The translations under genes and the position numbers were made by a program. The notes beneath the pieces are model-generated. The model was not told the DNA's origin, made no database searches, and was given only the letters and a program-made list of their open reading frames with translations. Of a stretch of DNA of 64,000 nt, positions 8,840-16,809 are shown in pieces. Positions within the stretch are counted from its first letter, which is position 1. Each line of letters opens with the position of its first letter. Source of the stretch: Imperialibacter roseus (GTDB taxonomy: Bacteria > Bacteroidota > Bacteroidia > Cytophagales > Cyclobacteriaceae); NCBI RefSeq assembly GCF_032999765.1, contig NZ_CP136051.1, positions 2,146,417 through 2,210,416 on the forward strand. The letters are read 5' to 3'.

Positions 8840-8950
8840 ATGGCAAAAGGAACATCACCCCAAAAAGGTAACGAGAAAAAGGAGCCCACCAAGAACCTGA
8901 AAGAGAAAAGGGCTGAGAAGAAAGCTAAGAAAGCATCAAAAAGGGATTAA
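8840..8950 (+). CDS. 36-aa lysine-rich small protein
   Basis: Short ORF with ATG at 8840 and TAA at 8948. The product begins MAKGTSPQKGNEKKEPTKNL and continues with KEKRAEKKAKKASKRD: highly basic and helical, with no hydrophobic stretch. Small proteins beginning MAK and carrying an NLKEKRA-type core are, from memory, conserved across Cytophagales and relatives, and are often missed by gene callers. The stop codon sits inside the loop of a terminator hairpin, which argues that this is a true transcript end. A nucleic-acid or ribosome-associated role would fit the charge, but this is speculation. Confidence 0.65.
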   Translation: MAKGTSPQKGNEKKEPTKNLKEKRAEKKAKKASKRD

Positions 8951-8963
8951 GTTCCCTTTTTTT
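8938..8963. terminator. Rho-independent terminator shared by two convergent genes
   Basis: Stem AAAAAGGGA (8938-8946) and TCCCTTTTT (8953-8961), loop TTAAGT, ending in a T-run on the plus strand and, by symmetry, on the minus strand. It overlaps the stop of the 36-aa gene and abuts the stop of the START-like gene (8962), so it can end transcription from both sides. Confidence 0.8.
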
Positions 8964-9339
8964 ATTCGTAAAAATCAATCAACGCTCCAAAGTAGGTGGT
9001 GTTCCATCCGTCTACAATGTCGTCATAGTCCTCATCGGGAATGTTGCTGTGCCGAAGTTCGGCTGAGGTGCCATTTTTGTGCGGATGAAGGATAATGGTC
9101 ACAATCGAGGCCTCTTCCTGCTCGCCGAAATACCACTGCTGCACAATCTTTCTTCCCTCTTCAAACTCGAGATTTTTCCCAACAATGCTTCCTTCCCAAA
9201 GTGAGAATTCTGAGCCTGGTTCCGTAGACATTTCGGCCTCTTCGCCCGTCCAGGCGTGGAGCGAGGCAGGGTGGGTGAGGGCGGCGTATACCTCTTCAGG
9301 TAAGGCAGGTATGATATAGTATTTTTTGTAGTCTTTCAT
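8962..9339 (-). CDS. SRPBCC/START-like (AHSA1-type) domain protein
   Basis: 125-aa single-domain cytoplasmic protein. KKYYIIPALPEEVYAALTHP is the first strand and helix of the Bet v1/START fold. SLHAWTGEEAEMSTEPGSEF and SLWEGSIVGKNLEFEEGRKI follow, then the QQWYF strand typical of the AHSA1 group, and a C-terminal helix (DDIVDGWNTTYFGALIDFYE). Such proteins bind hydrophobic ligands or act as Hsp90 cochaperone-like modules. Bacteroidota carry a conserved version next to unrelated genes. ATG at 9337-9339; convergent with the 36-aa gene, and divergent from icmF across 268 bp. Ligand unknown. Confidence 0.9.
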   Translation of the reverse strand: MKDYKKYYIIPALPEEVYAALTHPASLHAWTGEEAEMSTEPGSEFSLWEGSIVGKNLEFEEGRKIVQQWYFGEQEEASIVTIILHPHKNGTSAELRHSNIPDEDYDDIVDGWNTTYFGALIDFYE

Positions 9340-9607
9340 TCAAACGAATTACTGATTTGATATTTCTGATTTGATTCTGCCATCAGAGCTGCTTTTTGCT
9401 TCAAAAATGCTTAAGAAAAACCAAAGAATGATTTCCTTGATCACATTTATGATCGCCATCTGGAAATTATAAGAATCAACCTGAAATATAAAATTCTTAA
9501 AACAGCCCAATATAGCCAATATCTGTTGGTGTCCATTGAACCCCTATGTCCCGCACATTGGTTAACTTTAGGAAATCATTGACCCAATATTCACTTCGTT
9601 AACTTTT

Positions 9608-12600
9608 ATGTCACATACCGAAGCCCCCTACAAGCCAAAAAACCACATCAGGATAGTCACCGCTGCCTCCTTGTTCGACGGCCACGACGCTGCCATCAAT
9701 ATCATGCGCCGCATTATTCAGGCGACTGGGGTGGAGGTAATTCACCTGGGGCACAACCGGTCGGTGCAGGAAATCGTCGACTGTGCCATACAGGAAGATG
9801 TACAGTCGATTGCCATTACGAGTTACCAGGGAGGGCATGTGGAATTTTTCAAGTACATGTATGACCTCCTGAGGGAGAAAGGGGCCGGACATATCAAGAT
9901 ATTCGGTGGGGGAGGTGGAACCATCCTGCCCTCCGAAGTAGAAGAACTGCACGCCTATGGCATCAACCGGATTTACTCGCCGGACGACGGGCGCACCATG
10001 GGTTTGCAGGGAATGATTAACGACCTGATCGCCGGGAGCGACTTCCCTCTTGGCGAGCAGCTTAATGGGGAGATAGGCAGTTTGAAGAAGAAAGACGTAA
10101 GGTCGGTGGCCAGGCTCATTTCTGCGGCTGAGAACTTTCCGGAATTAGCGAAACCAATTTTGGATAAAGTCGATGCCGAGGCCGCCAAAAGTAAAGTGCC
10201 GGTGTTGGGCATCACAGGCACGGGCGGTGCTGGCAAGTCCAGTTTGGTGGACGAACTGGTGCGGCGGTTTTTAGTTGATTTCCACGATAAGCATATCGGT
10301 GTTGTTTCGGTGGATCCTTCGAAACGAAAAACAGGCGGGGCCTTATTAGGCGACAGGATCCGCATGAACGCCATTCACCATCCCAGGGTATACATGCGGT
10401 CGCTGGCCACCCGGCAGTCGAACCTGGCGCTTTCGAAGCACGTGCAGGAGGCCGTGAATATCTTAAAGGCAGCCGAATTTGACCTGATTATTCTGGAGAC
10501 TTCAGGCATCGGGCAGTCAGATACGGAAATTACCGATCATTCGGATGTGTCGCTGTATGTGATGACCCCGGAGTACGGAGCGGCCACTCAGCTGGAAAAG
10601 ATCGACATGCTCGACTTTGCTGACATGATCGCCATCAACAAATTTGACAAAAGAGGGGCCCTGGATGCAGTGCGGGATGTGAAGAAGCAGTACAAACGCA
10701 ACCATGGGCTTTGGGAAACGCCAGACGAACAACTGCCAGTATTCGGCACCATCGCCAGCCAGTTCAACGACCCGGGGATGAACACGCTTTATAGGAAGCT
10801 GATGGACAAGATTGTGGAAAAAACCGGCGCTGCGCTGGCCTCTGCTTCCATTTCTTCGGAGGAACTCTCAGAAAAGATCTTCATCATCCCGCCCAAGCGT
10901 ACCCGCTATTTGTCGGAGATAACTGAAACCATCAGGCATTACAATCAGTGGGTAGAAGATCAGAAGGAAGTAGCCCAAACGCTGTACAGTATCAAAAAAA
11001 CCATAGCCGCAGCGAAGAAAGCCGGAGAGGACAATGTGTTGGGAGAGAAGCTGGACGCACTTTTCGAGAAGACGTCGCTCGACCTTGATCCCAAAAATCT
11101 TAAAGTGATTGAAGGTTGGCCTGAAAAGTTGCAGCAGTACAAAAACGAGGAGTATGTTTATACGGTAAGAGGGAAAGAGATCAAAGTACCCACGCACACT
11201 GAATCGCTTTCACATACGAAAGTTCCAAAGATCAGCTTGCCCCGATACGAAGCCTGGGGCGATGTGCTGAAGTGGAACTTGCAGGAAAACGTACCGGGCG
11301 AGTTTCCCTATGCGGCAGGTGTATTTCCGTTCAAGCGCACTACTGAAGACCCTACCCGCATGTTTGCCGGAGAGGGTGGGCCTGAGCGCACCAACAAGCG
11401 TTTCCATTATGTGTCGAAAGACAATGCGTTTGCCAGGTTGTCAACCGCTTTCGATTCGGTGACCTTGTATGGGGAAGATCCCGACCACAGGCCTGATATC
11501 TATGGCAAAATTGGCAATTCAGGCGTCAGCGTCTGCTCGTTGGACGACGCCAAGAAGCTCTATTCCGGCTTTGACCTGATTGATCCGACCACTTCCGTGT
11601 CGATGACCATCAACGGGCCGGCAGCTACGATATGTGCCTTTTTTATGAATGCCGCCATTGACCAAAACTGTGAGAAATACATCATAGCGCAGGGCCTTGA
11701 ATCTGAAGTAAAAGGGAAAATTGCCCAACTCTTTAAGGCGAAAGGAATGAAACAGCCTGAGTATAGCGGGGCGATTCCCGAGGGTAACAACGGGCTGGGG
11801 CTCATACTTTTGGGCGTAACGGGGGATCAGGTGCTGCCTGCTGAGGTGTATCAAAAGATCAAAGTCGATACCCTTTCAAAAGTACGGGGCACCGTGCAGG
11901 CTGACATTCTCAAAGAAGACCAAGCCCAGAATACCTGTATTTTCAGTACCGAATTCTCCCTTAAAGTGATGGGCGATGTGCAGCAGTATTTCATTGACCA
12001 GAATGTTCGAAACTTCTATTCTGTATCTATCTCCGGCTATCATATTGCCGAGGCAGGTGCCAACCCAATCTCTCAGTTGGCTTTCACGTTGTCAAATGGC
12101 TTTACCTTCGTTGAGTACTATGTCAGCCGTGGCATGCATGTCGACGATTTTGCCCCCAATCTTTCTTTTTTCTTCAGCAATGGTGTCGATCCGGAGTATT
12201 CGGTGATCGGCAGGGTGGCCAGAAAAATTTGGGCCAAAGCCATGAAGTTGAAATACGGTGCCAACGAGCGATCTCAAATGCTGAAGTACCATATCCAGAC
12301 CAGCGGCCGGTCGCTGCACGCCCAGGAGATTGACTTCAACGACATCAGAACCACTTTGCAGGCGCTCTATGCCATTTACGACAACTGCAATTCCCTGCAC
12401 ACCAATGCCTATGATGAGGCCATTACCACACCCACAGAGGAATCGGTGCGTCGTGCCATGGCCATTCAGCTGATTATCAACAAGGAGTTGGGGCTTGCCA
12501 AAAATGAAAACCCTTTGCAGGGCTCATTTATCATCGAAGAACTGACCGACTTGGTGGAGGAGGCTGTGATGACAGAGTTTGACAGGATCACCGAGAGAGG

Positions 12601-12985
12601 CGGCGTATTGGGAGCCATGGAAACCATGTACCAGCGCAGCAAAATCCAGGAGGAAAGTCTTTATTATGAGACACTGAAGCACAATGGCGACTTTCCGATC
12701 ATTGGGGTGAACACGTTCCTTTCATCAACAGGCTCGCCGACTATTACGCCCATGGAGGTGATCAGAGCGACAAAAGACGAAAAGGAGTTTCAGATCGAGT
12801 CACTCAATAACCTGAAGAAGTTCAACGACGGCAAGTCTCAGGAAATGCTTTCGAAACTACAGCAGGCTGCCATCAGCAATCAGAATATGTTTGAAGCGCT
12901 GATGGAAGCTGTGAAGTACTGTTCTCTGGGGCAAATCACCCATGCTTTGTATGAAGTGGGTGGGCAGTACAGGAGGAATATGTAA
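9608..12985 (+). CDS. icmF: Fused isobutyryl-CoA mutase/G-protein chaperone (IcmF)
   Basis: 1125-aa adenosylcobalamin enzyme in the IcmF order. The B12-binding domain is residues 1-150 ([10 protein letters not shown] at 21-30 with the axial histidine, GGGGT at 100-104). The MeaI-type P-loop GTPase has Walker A GTGGAGKS at 204-211, with NKFD as the guanine-specificity motif near 343. The radical mutase barrel is C-terminal ([20 protein letters not shown] around 567). Reaction: isobutyryl-CoA to n-butyryl-CoA and related carbon-skeleton rearrangements in branched-chain acyl-CoA metabolism, with the GTPase loading and protecting the cofactor. The phenylalanine in GVFPFKR agrees with isobutyryl-CoA rather than methylmalonyl-CoA use. 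ATG at 9608. A TAACTTTA (9563-9570) is a 7/8 match to the -7 consensus. Full length; converges on the CDGSH gene with 4 bp between stops. Confidence 0.95.
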   Translation: MSHTEAPYKPKNHIRIVTAASLFDGHDAAINIMRRIIQATGVEVIHLGHNRSVQEIVDCAIQEDVQSIAITSYQGGHVEFFKYMYDLLREKGAGHIKIFGGGGGTILPSEVEELHAYGINRIYSPDDGRTMGLQGMINDLIAGSDFPLGEQLNGEIGSLKKKDVRSVARLISAAENFPELAKPILDKVDAEAAKSKVPVLGITGTGGAGKSSLVDELVRRFLVDFHDKHIGVVSVDPSKRKTGGALLGDRIRMNAIHHPRVYMRSLATRQSNLALSKHVQEAVNILKAAEFDLIILETSGIGQSDTEITDHSDVSLYVMTPEYGAATQLEKIDMLDFADMIAINKFDKRGALDAVRDVKKQYKRNHGLWETPDEQLPVFGTIASQFNDPGMNTLYRKLMDKIVEKTGAALASASISSEELSEKIFIIPPKRTRYLSEITETIRHYNQWVEDQKEVAQTLYSIKKTIAAAKKAGEDNVLGEKLDALFEKTSLDLDPKNLKVIEGWPEKLQQYKNEEYVYTVRGKEIKVPTHTESLSHTKVPKISLPRYEAWGDVLKWNLQENVPGEFPYAAGVFPFKRTTEDPTRMFAGEGGPERTNKRFHYVSKDNAFARLSTAFDSVTLYGEDPDHRPDIYGKIGNSGVSVCSLDDAKKLYSGFDLIDPTTSVSMTINGPAATICAFFMNAAIDQNCEKYIIAQGLESEVKGKIAQLFKAKGMKQPEYSGAIPEGNNGLGLILLGVTGDQVLPAEVYQKIKVDTLSKVRGTVQADILKEDQAQNTCIFSTEFSLKVMGDVQQYFIDQNVRNFYSVSISGYHIAEAGANPISQLAFTLSNGFTFVEYYVSRGMHVDDFAPNLSFFFSNGVDPEYSVIGRVARKIWAKAMKLKYGANERSQMLKYHIQTSGRSLHAQEIDFNDIRTTLQALYAIYDNCNSLHTNAYDEAITTPTEESVRRAMAIQLIINKELGLAKNENPLQGSFIIEELTDLVEEAVMTEFDRITERGGVLGAMETMYQRSKIQEESLYYETLKHNGDFPIIGVNTFLSSTGSPTITPMEVIRATKDEKEFQIESLNNLKKFNDGKSQEMLSKLQQAAISNQNMFEALMEAVKYCSLGQITHALYEVGGQYRRNM

Positions 12986-12989
12986 AGCC

Positions 12990-13208
12990 TTATACCTTCT
13001 TCGGAGGTAAGTCAAAGGCAATGGCCTCATGTTCAAAATGCTCTTTGTGTGAGCCATCACAGAATGGCTTGTTGGCAGATTTTCCGCAACGGCACAAAGA
13101 GACAATTGTTCTTCCCTGCAGGCCGTATGCGTTGCCTTCTTTGTCTACTATTTCAAAATCCCCGTCAATTTTCAGGGAGCCGTTATTGTTTACTGTGATT
13201 TTTGTCAT
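12990..13208 (-). CDS. CDGSH iron-sulfur domain protein
   Basis: 72-aa protein with the full [2Fe-2S] motif CRCGKSANKPFCDGSH (residues 39-54: three cysteines and one histidine ligand), preceded by short strands (KIDGDFEIVDKEGN). CDGSH proteins of this size are soluble redox or cluster-transfer proteins. The open frame extends upstream to 13550, but that extension runs over hrpB. The ATG at 13206-13208 gives the normal family length, and a promoter element (TAGCTTTG on the minus strand) lies 16 bp upstream. It ends 4 bp from the end of icmF. Physiological partner unknown. Confidence 0.93.
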   Translation of the reverse strand: MTKITVNNNGSLKIDGDFEIVDKEGNAYGLQGRTIVSLCRCGKSANKPFCDGSHKEHFEHEAIAFDLPPKKV

Positions 13209-13223
13209 GAATGGTTTTTGACA

Positions 13224-13231
13224 CAAAGCTA
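13224..13231 (-). promoter_or_regulatory. -7 promoter element for the CDGSH gene
   Basis: On the minus strand this reads TAGCTTTG, an exact TAnnTTTG match, 16 bp before the ATG at 13208. The predicted leader is about 9 nt. No -33 TTG at proper spacing. Confidence 0.5.
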
Positions 13232-13273
13232 GAAACTTAGCAACCGGATAAAAGGAATTAGGCGAGTGGTGTG

Positions 13274-13281
13274 TAGTTTTG
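13274..13281 (+). promoter_or_regulatory. -7 promoter element for hrpB
   Basis: TAGTTTTG, an exact TAnnTTTG match. It overlaps the TTG at 13279 that would give the longest hrpB reading frame, so that codon should lie at or before the transcription start. A downstream start is favoured. Confidence 0.5.
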
Positions 13282-13317
13282 TGTCCAAATAGTCTGAATA
13301 TCTCAAAATCCTTCAGT

Positions 13318-15804
13318 TTGTCTTTCGATCCACTCGCCTTCGACCTTCCTGTTGTTGACATCATTCCACAGATAACGGAGAGTCTGGCCAGGGAAAACAC
13401 CCTGATCGTCAATGCACCTCCCGGAGCAGGAAAAAGCACGCTGCTACCACTAGTATTGATGAACGAACCATGGCTGGGCGGTAAAAAGATATTAATGCTG
13501 GAGCCCCGGCGCCTGGCGGCAAGGTCGATAGCCACCCGTATGGCTTCCATGCTGAATGATGACCTGGGAAAAAAGGTAGGCTACCGCATCAGGTTCGAAA
13601 ACAGGACGTCAGACCAAACGCAAATCGAAGTACTCACTGAAGGTATCCTCACCCGGTTGATCCACTCTGACAATGCATTGGAAGGAGTGGGGATGGTAGT
13701 TTTCGATGAGTTTCATGAAAGGAGCCTGCATGCCGACGTCGCTCTGGCGCTTTGCAGGGAGGTGCAGCAGGTGCTGCGGCCCGATCTGCGCATCATGATC
13801 ATGTCGGCCACGCTGGACATGGAGAAGCTGCCTGAGCTTATGAAAGCGCCTGTGGCCGTGAGTGAAGGACGGCAATATCCTGTGGAGGTGATCTACACCG
13901 GCGAGCAGGATTTGATGCTGTTGCCGGAAATGGCTGCCCGAACCATTCTTAAGGCATCCAGAGAGCGGGAAGGAGACATTCTGGCCTTTTTTCCCGGGGA
14001 AGGGGAGATCAGAAAATGCGAAGAGCTGCTCAGAAAAGAAATGACCGATTTCGCCATCCATCCGCTTTACAGTCAGCTGCCACAAAATCAGCAATTCGCC
14101 GCCATTATGCCCGGCAACGACGGAAGGAGAAAGGCGGTGCTGGCCACTTCGATAGCAGAAACAAGCCTCACGATAGAAGGCATCAAAGTGGTGGTGGATA
14201 CCGGCTACGGCCGCACCTCGAAATTCGATCCCCGCTCGGGTTTATCGAGGCTTGAAACTGTGCAGATATCAAGAGATTCCGCCGACCAACGAGCCGGCAG
14301 GGCAGGCAGGCTTAGCCCCGGTACCTGCTATAGGATGTGGAGCAAAGCTACACAGGAGCGGCTGAAGCCACACCGAACGCCGGAGATCATGGAGGCTGAC
14401 CTGGCCAACCTTGTGCTGGACATGGCACAATGGGGCATTGTGGACGTTAAACAGCTTACCTGGTTAACACCGCCGCCTAAGGGCGCACTGGCACAGGCTT
14501 CAGATACCCTGCATCAGTTGGAGGCACTTGAAAATGCCAGGATCACTTCTCACGGCAAGAAGATGCACGAGCTGCCTTGTCACCCTCGCATTGCCCACAT
14601 GTTGCTAATGGCAAAACAATCTGACAAGGTGGAGTTGGCTACCGACCTGGCTGCCGTGCTGGAAGAACGAGACCCCTTGCAACGAGAAGCTGGTATCGAT
14701 ATCACTCTGCGGATTGAGGCCATGCGGAGGTTTCGGGATAATGGTGGGCATGGAAAGCAGTTCGGTAGAATAGAGAAAGTGGCGGAATCGTATCGGAGGA
14801 TATTTAACCTGGGGGAACAAAATGGCGTTTTTGATCCCTATGAGGTTGGTTTGTTATTGGCCTATGCGTACCCGGAAAGAATTGCCTGTGCCCGGCCTGG
14901 CAACAATGCGCAGTTTCAGCTGGCCAATGGTAAGTATGCCATGGCAGCACAGAAAGACGACCTGGCTCACGAACCCTGGCTAGCGGTAGCTCACCTCGAC
15001 GCCCGTGACGGCGTGGGCAAGATTTTTCTGGCTGCTCCACTTAACCCCAAAGACCTGACGGGCATGGTGAAGGAGAGGGAGGTAGTAACCTGGGATACAA
15101 GAAAAGGCGGACTGGTCGCTTCGCTTGACTTAAGAATTGGCAATATTGTCCTGCGCTCGAAGCCATTGCTGGCCCCTGATGAAAGCCAGTTAACACAGGC
15201 GATAAGCGAAGCCATTGCAAAGGAAGGGGAGGCGCTTCTGAACTTTGACGATAGGTTTGTTCAGTGGCAAAGCAGGGTCATGAGTCTGAAAAAATGGAAT
15301 CCGGAGCAGAGCTGGCCCGATGTAAGCACGCATTTACTATTGGCGACAAACGGAGCGTGGCTGGGGCCTTATTTATCGGGCATTAAGAAGCCAGAGGATT
15401 TAAAAAGGATTGACCTGGCTGAGGTGCTCAATAGCTCGCTGGACTGGGAAACTCAGAAGGAGCTGGAGAAATTAGCTCCAACACATATTGAGGTGCCGAG
15501 CGGATCAAGAATCAAGCTTCAGTACTTTTCTGCGGGAGAGTCTCCAGTGTTATCGGTCAGGCTACAGGAAGTGTTTGGCCTAGCTGAGACACCAAGAATA
15601 AACGGGGGTAAAGCCGCTGTGGTGCTGCATCTGCTATCTCCGGGATACAAGCCAGTGCAGGTAACGTCAGACCTGAAAAGCTTCTGGAGCAATGCCTATT
15701 TCGAAGTAAAGAAGGATCTTAAGAGAAGGTATCCGAAACACTCCTGGCCCGATGATCCCTGGACAGCCCCGGCTGTGCGAGGGGTACAAAGAAAGGGCAG
15801 GTGA
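13318..15804 (+). CDS. hrpB: ATP-dependent helicase HrpB
   Basis: About 828-aa DEAH-family RNA helicase. The P-loop APPGAGKST lies near residues 33-41, followed by the DEFH box in VVFDEFHERSLHADVALALC, SATLD (motif III), the helicase C domain with ADQRAGRAGR, and the HrpB-specific C-terminal domain ending in KRRYPKHSWPDDPW. The reading frame is open from TTG at 13279, but a promoter element covers that codon. TTG at 13318 (LSFDPLAFDLPVVDIIP) gives the usual HrpB N-terminus and length, so I use it; there is no early ATG in frame. HrpB is widespread and non-essential, and its RNA substrate is unknown. Divergent from the CDGSH gene, with about 40 bp between the two -7 elements. Confidence 0.92.
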   Translation: MSFDPLAFDLPVVDIIPQITESLARENTLIVNAPPGAGKSTLLPLVLMNEPWLGGKKILMLEPRRLAARSIATRMASMLNDDLGKKVGYRIRFENRTSDQTQIEVLTEGILTRLIHSDNALEGVGMVVFDEFHERSLHADVALALCREVQQVLRPDLRIMIMSATLDMEKLPELMKAPVAVSEGRQYPVEVIYTGEQDLMLLPEMAARTILKASREREGDILAFFPGEGEIRKCEELLRKEMTDFAIHPLYSQLPQNQQFAAIMPGNDGRRKAVLATSIAETSLTIEGIKVVVDTGYGRTSKFDPRSGLSRLETVQISRDSADQRAGRAGRLSPGTCYRMWSKATQERLKPHRTPEIMEADLANLVLDMAQWGIVDVKQLTWLTPPPKGALAQASDTLHQLEALENARITSHGKKMHELPCHPRIAHMLLMAKQSDKVELATDLAAVLEERDPLQREAGIDITLRIEAMRRFRDNGGHGKQFGRIEKVAESYRRIFNLGEQNGVFDPYEVGLLLAYAYPERIACARPGNNAQFQLANGKYAMAAQKDDLAHEPWLAVAHLDARDGVGKIFLAAPLNPKDLTGMVKEREVVTWDTRKGGLVASLDLRIGNIVLRSKPLLAPDESQLTQAISEAIAKEGEALLNFDDRFVQWQSRVMSLKKWNPEQSWPDVSTHLLLATNGAWLGPYLSGIKKPEDLKRIDLAEVLNSSLDWETQKELEKLAPTHIEVPSGSRIKLQYFSAGESPVLSVRLQEVFGLAETPRINGGKAAVVLHLLSPGYKPVQVTSDLKSFWSNAYFEVKKDLKRRYPKHSWPDDPWTAPAVRGVQRKGR

Positions 15805-15859
15805 TTTGACCAGGTGCTTTTAGCCAATTGAGGATTTAATTGATGTGTCGGCCTGTAGA

Positions 15860-16513
15860 TCAATTCGACGATCCGCAAAGCTTTTCCATCACGCTGGCCA
15901 CCTTGGTGTCTCCAAGCTCACTGGCCATCGACAAATCGCTACAACCACCTTGTTTGTCACGAAGCCTGATCTTCTCGATACCCCTAAGCTTATAAGCCCT
16001 GCTTGACTGGGGATTGATTTCAATGACTTTTGTGAAATCCTCTATCGCACCTCTGTAGTCTTTTAGTTTGTCTTTGGCGGTTGCCCGGTAATAAAATGCT
16101 TCCTCGTGGTTTGGAGATAGTTTCACGACTTCGCTGAGGTCTGCTATGGCGCCATCAAGGTCTAGCATTTCGATCTTTGCCATGCCCCTCACATAGTAGG
16201 TCTTTAACTTATCAAGATCGTCAATCAGGTACTTCAGGGCGTTGGTGTAATCTTCGATGGCCCCTGCATAGTTTTTTAGCTCAGCACGAGCATTACCTCT
16301 GTCGTAATACACTTCCCCCTTCAGTCCATATAGTTTGATGGATTTGTCGTAGTCAACAATGGCGGCTTCATAATCCCCTTTGACGGCACTAACGTACCCT
16401 TTCCCCCACCAATACTGGGCGGAATCTGCGTCGGATGCTTTCTCCTGGGATTTCGATTCCCCATTAAAAAATACGACGAAGAGGACTCCTGCGGTTAATA
16501 GCTTCTTAATCAT
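15860..16513 (-). CDS. Exported TPR-repeat protein
   Basis: 217-aa protein with a signal peptide (MIKKLLTAGVLFVVFFNGES, then KSQ). Four to five tetratricopeptide repeats follow. Recognisable units are YVSAVKGDYEAAIVDYDKSI, YDRGNARAELKNYAGAIEDY, YVRGMAKIEMLDLDGAIADL and YYRATAKDKLKDYRGAIEDF. The C-terminus has two cysteines (GGCSDLSMA and EKLCGSSN) that could form a disulfide. TPR modules mediate protein-protein contacts; the location is periplasmic. ATG at 16513. Converges with hrpB, and lies in the same direction as the GH92 gene but 296 bp further along, so it is probably a separate unit. Partner unknown. Confidence 0.9.
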   Translation of the reverse strand: MIKKLLTAGVLFVVFFNGESKSQEKASDADSAQYWWGKGYVSAVKGDYEAAIVDYDKSIKLYGLKGEVYYDRGNARAELKNYAGAIEDYTNALKYLIDDLDKLKTYYVRGMAKIEMLDLDGAIADLSEVVKLSPNHEEAFYYRATAKDKLKDYRGAIEDFTKVIEINPQSSRAYKLRGIEKIRLRDKQGGCSDLSMASELGDTKVASVMEKLCGSSN

Positions 16514-16809
16514 GCTGGTCGACTAAATCAGTTAATCTCAATTTCCGAAAAAAAAATACAACGTCGCTCGATCACAATGTTTATAAATCGGTAAAACAAA
16601 ATATTTCAGGCGGCGCAGTTACAAACTAGTAAAACAGAAAAAAACGAAAGTGGATAACTAAAATTACTTATGTAAGTTTATAATGTTCACTAGTGTTGAT
16701 ATCACATTATCGTTAAAGGTAACCCCTAATAATTATTTTTTTTATTACTTAAGTCCTATAATTAATGTAGACCTGACAGTGTTTAAGAAAAATAGGCTGT
16801 GAAAGAGTG
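16514..16809. other. AT-rich intergenic region, no gene
   Basis: 296 bp between the GH92 stop (16810) and the TPR-protein start. It is strongly AT-rich with runs of A and T. It must hold the TPR-gene promoter and the GH92 3' end. No conserved ORF, hairpin with a clear U-tract, or exact TAnnTTTG element is apparent. Confidence 0.6.

Noticed and set aside
12990-13550. 186-codon frame for the CDGSH protein
   Set aside because: The extra upstream part lies over hrpB coding sequence and the promoter pair; ATG at 13208 gives the normal 72-aa protein.
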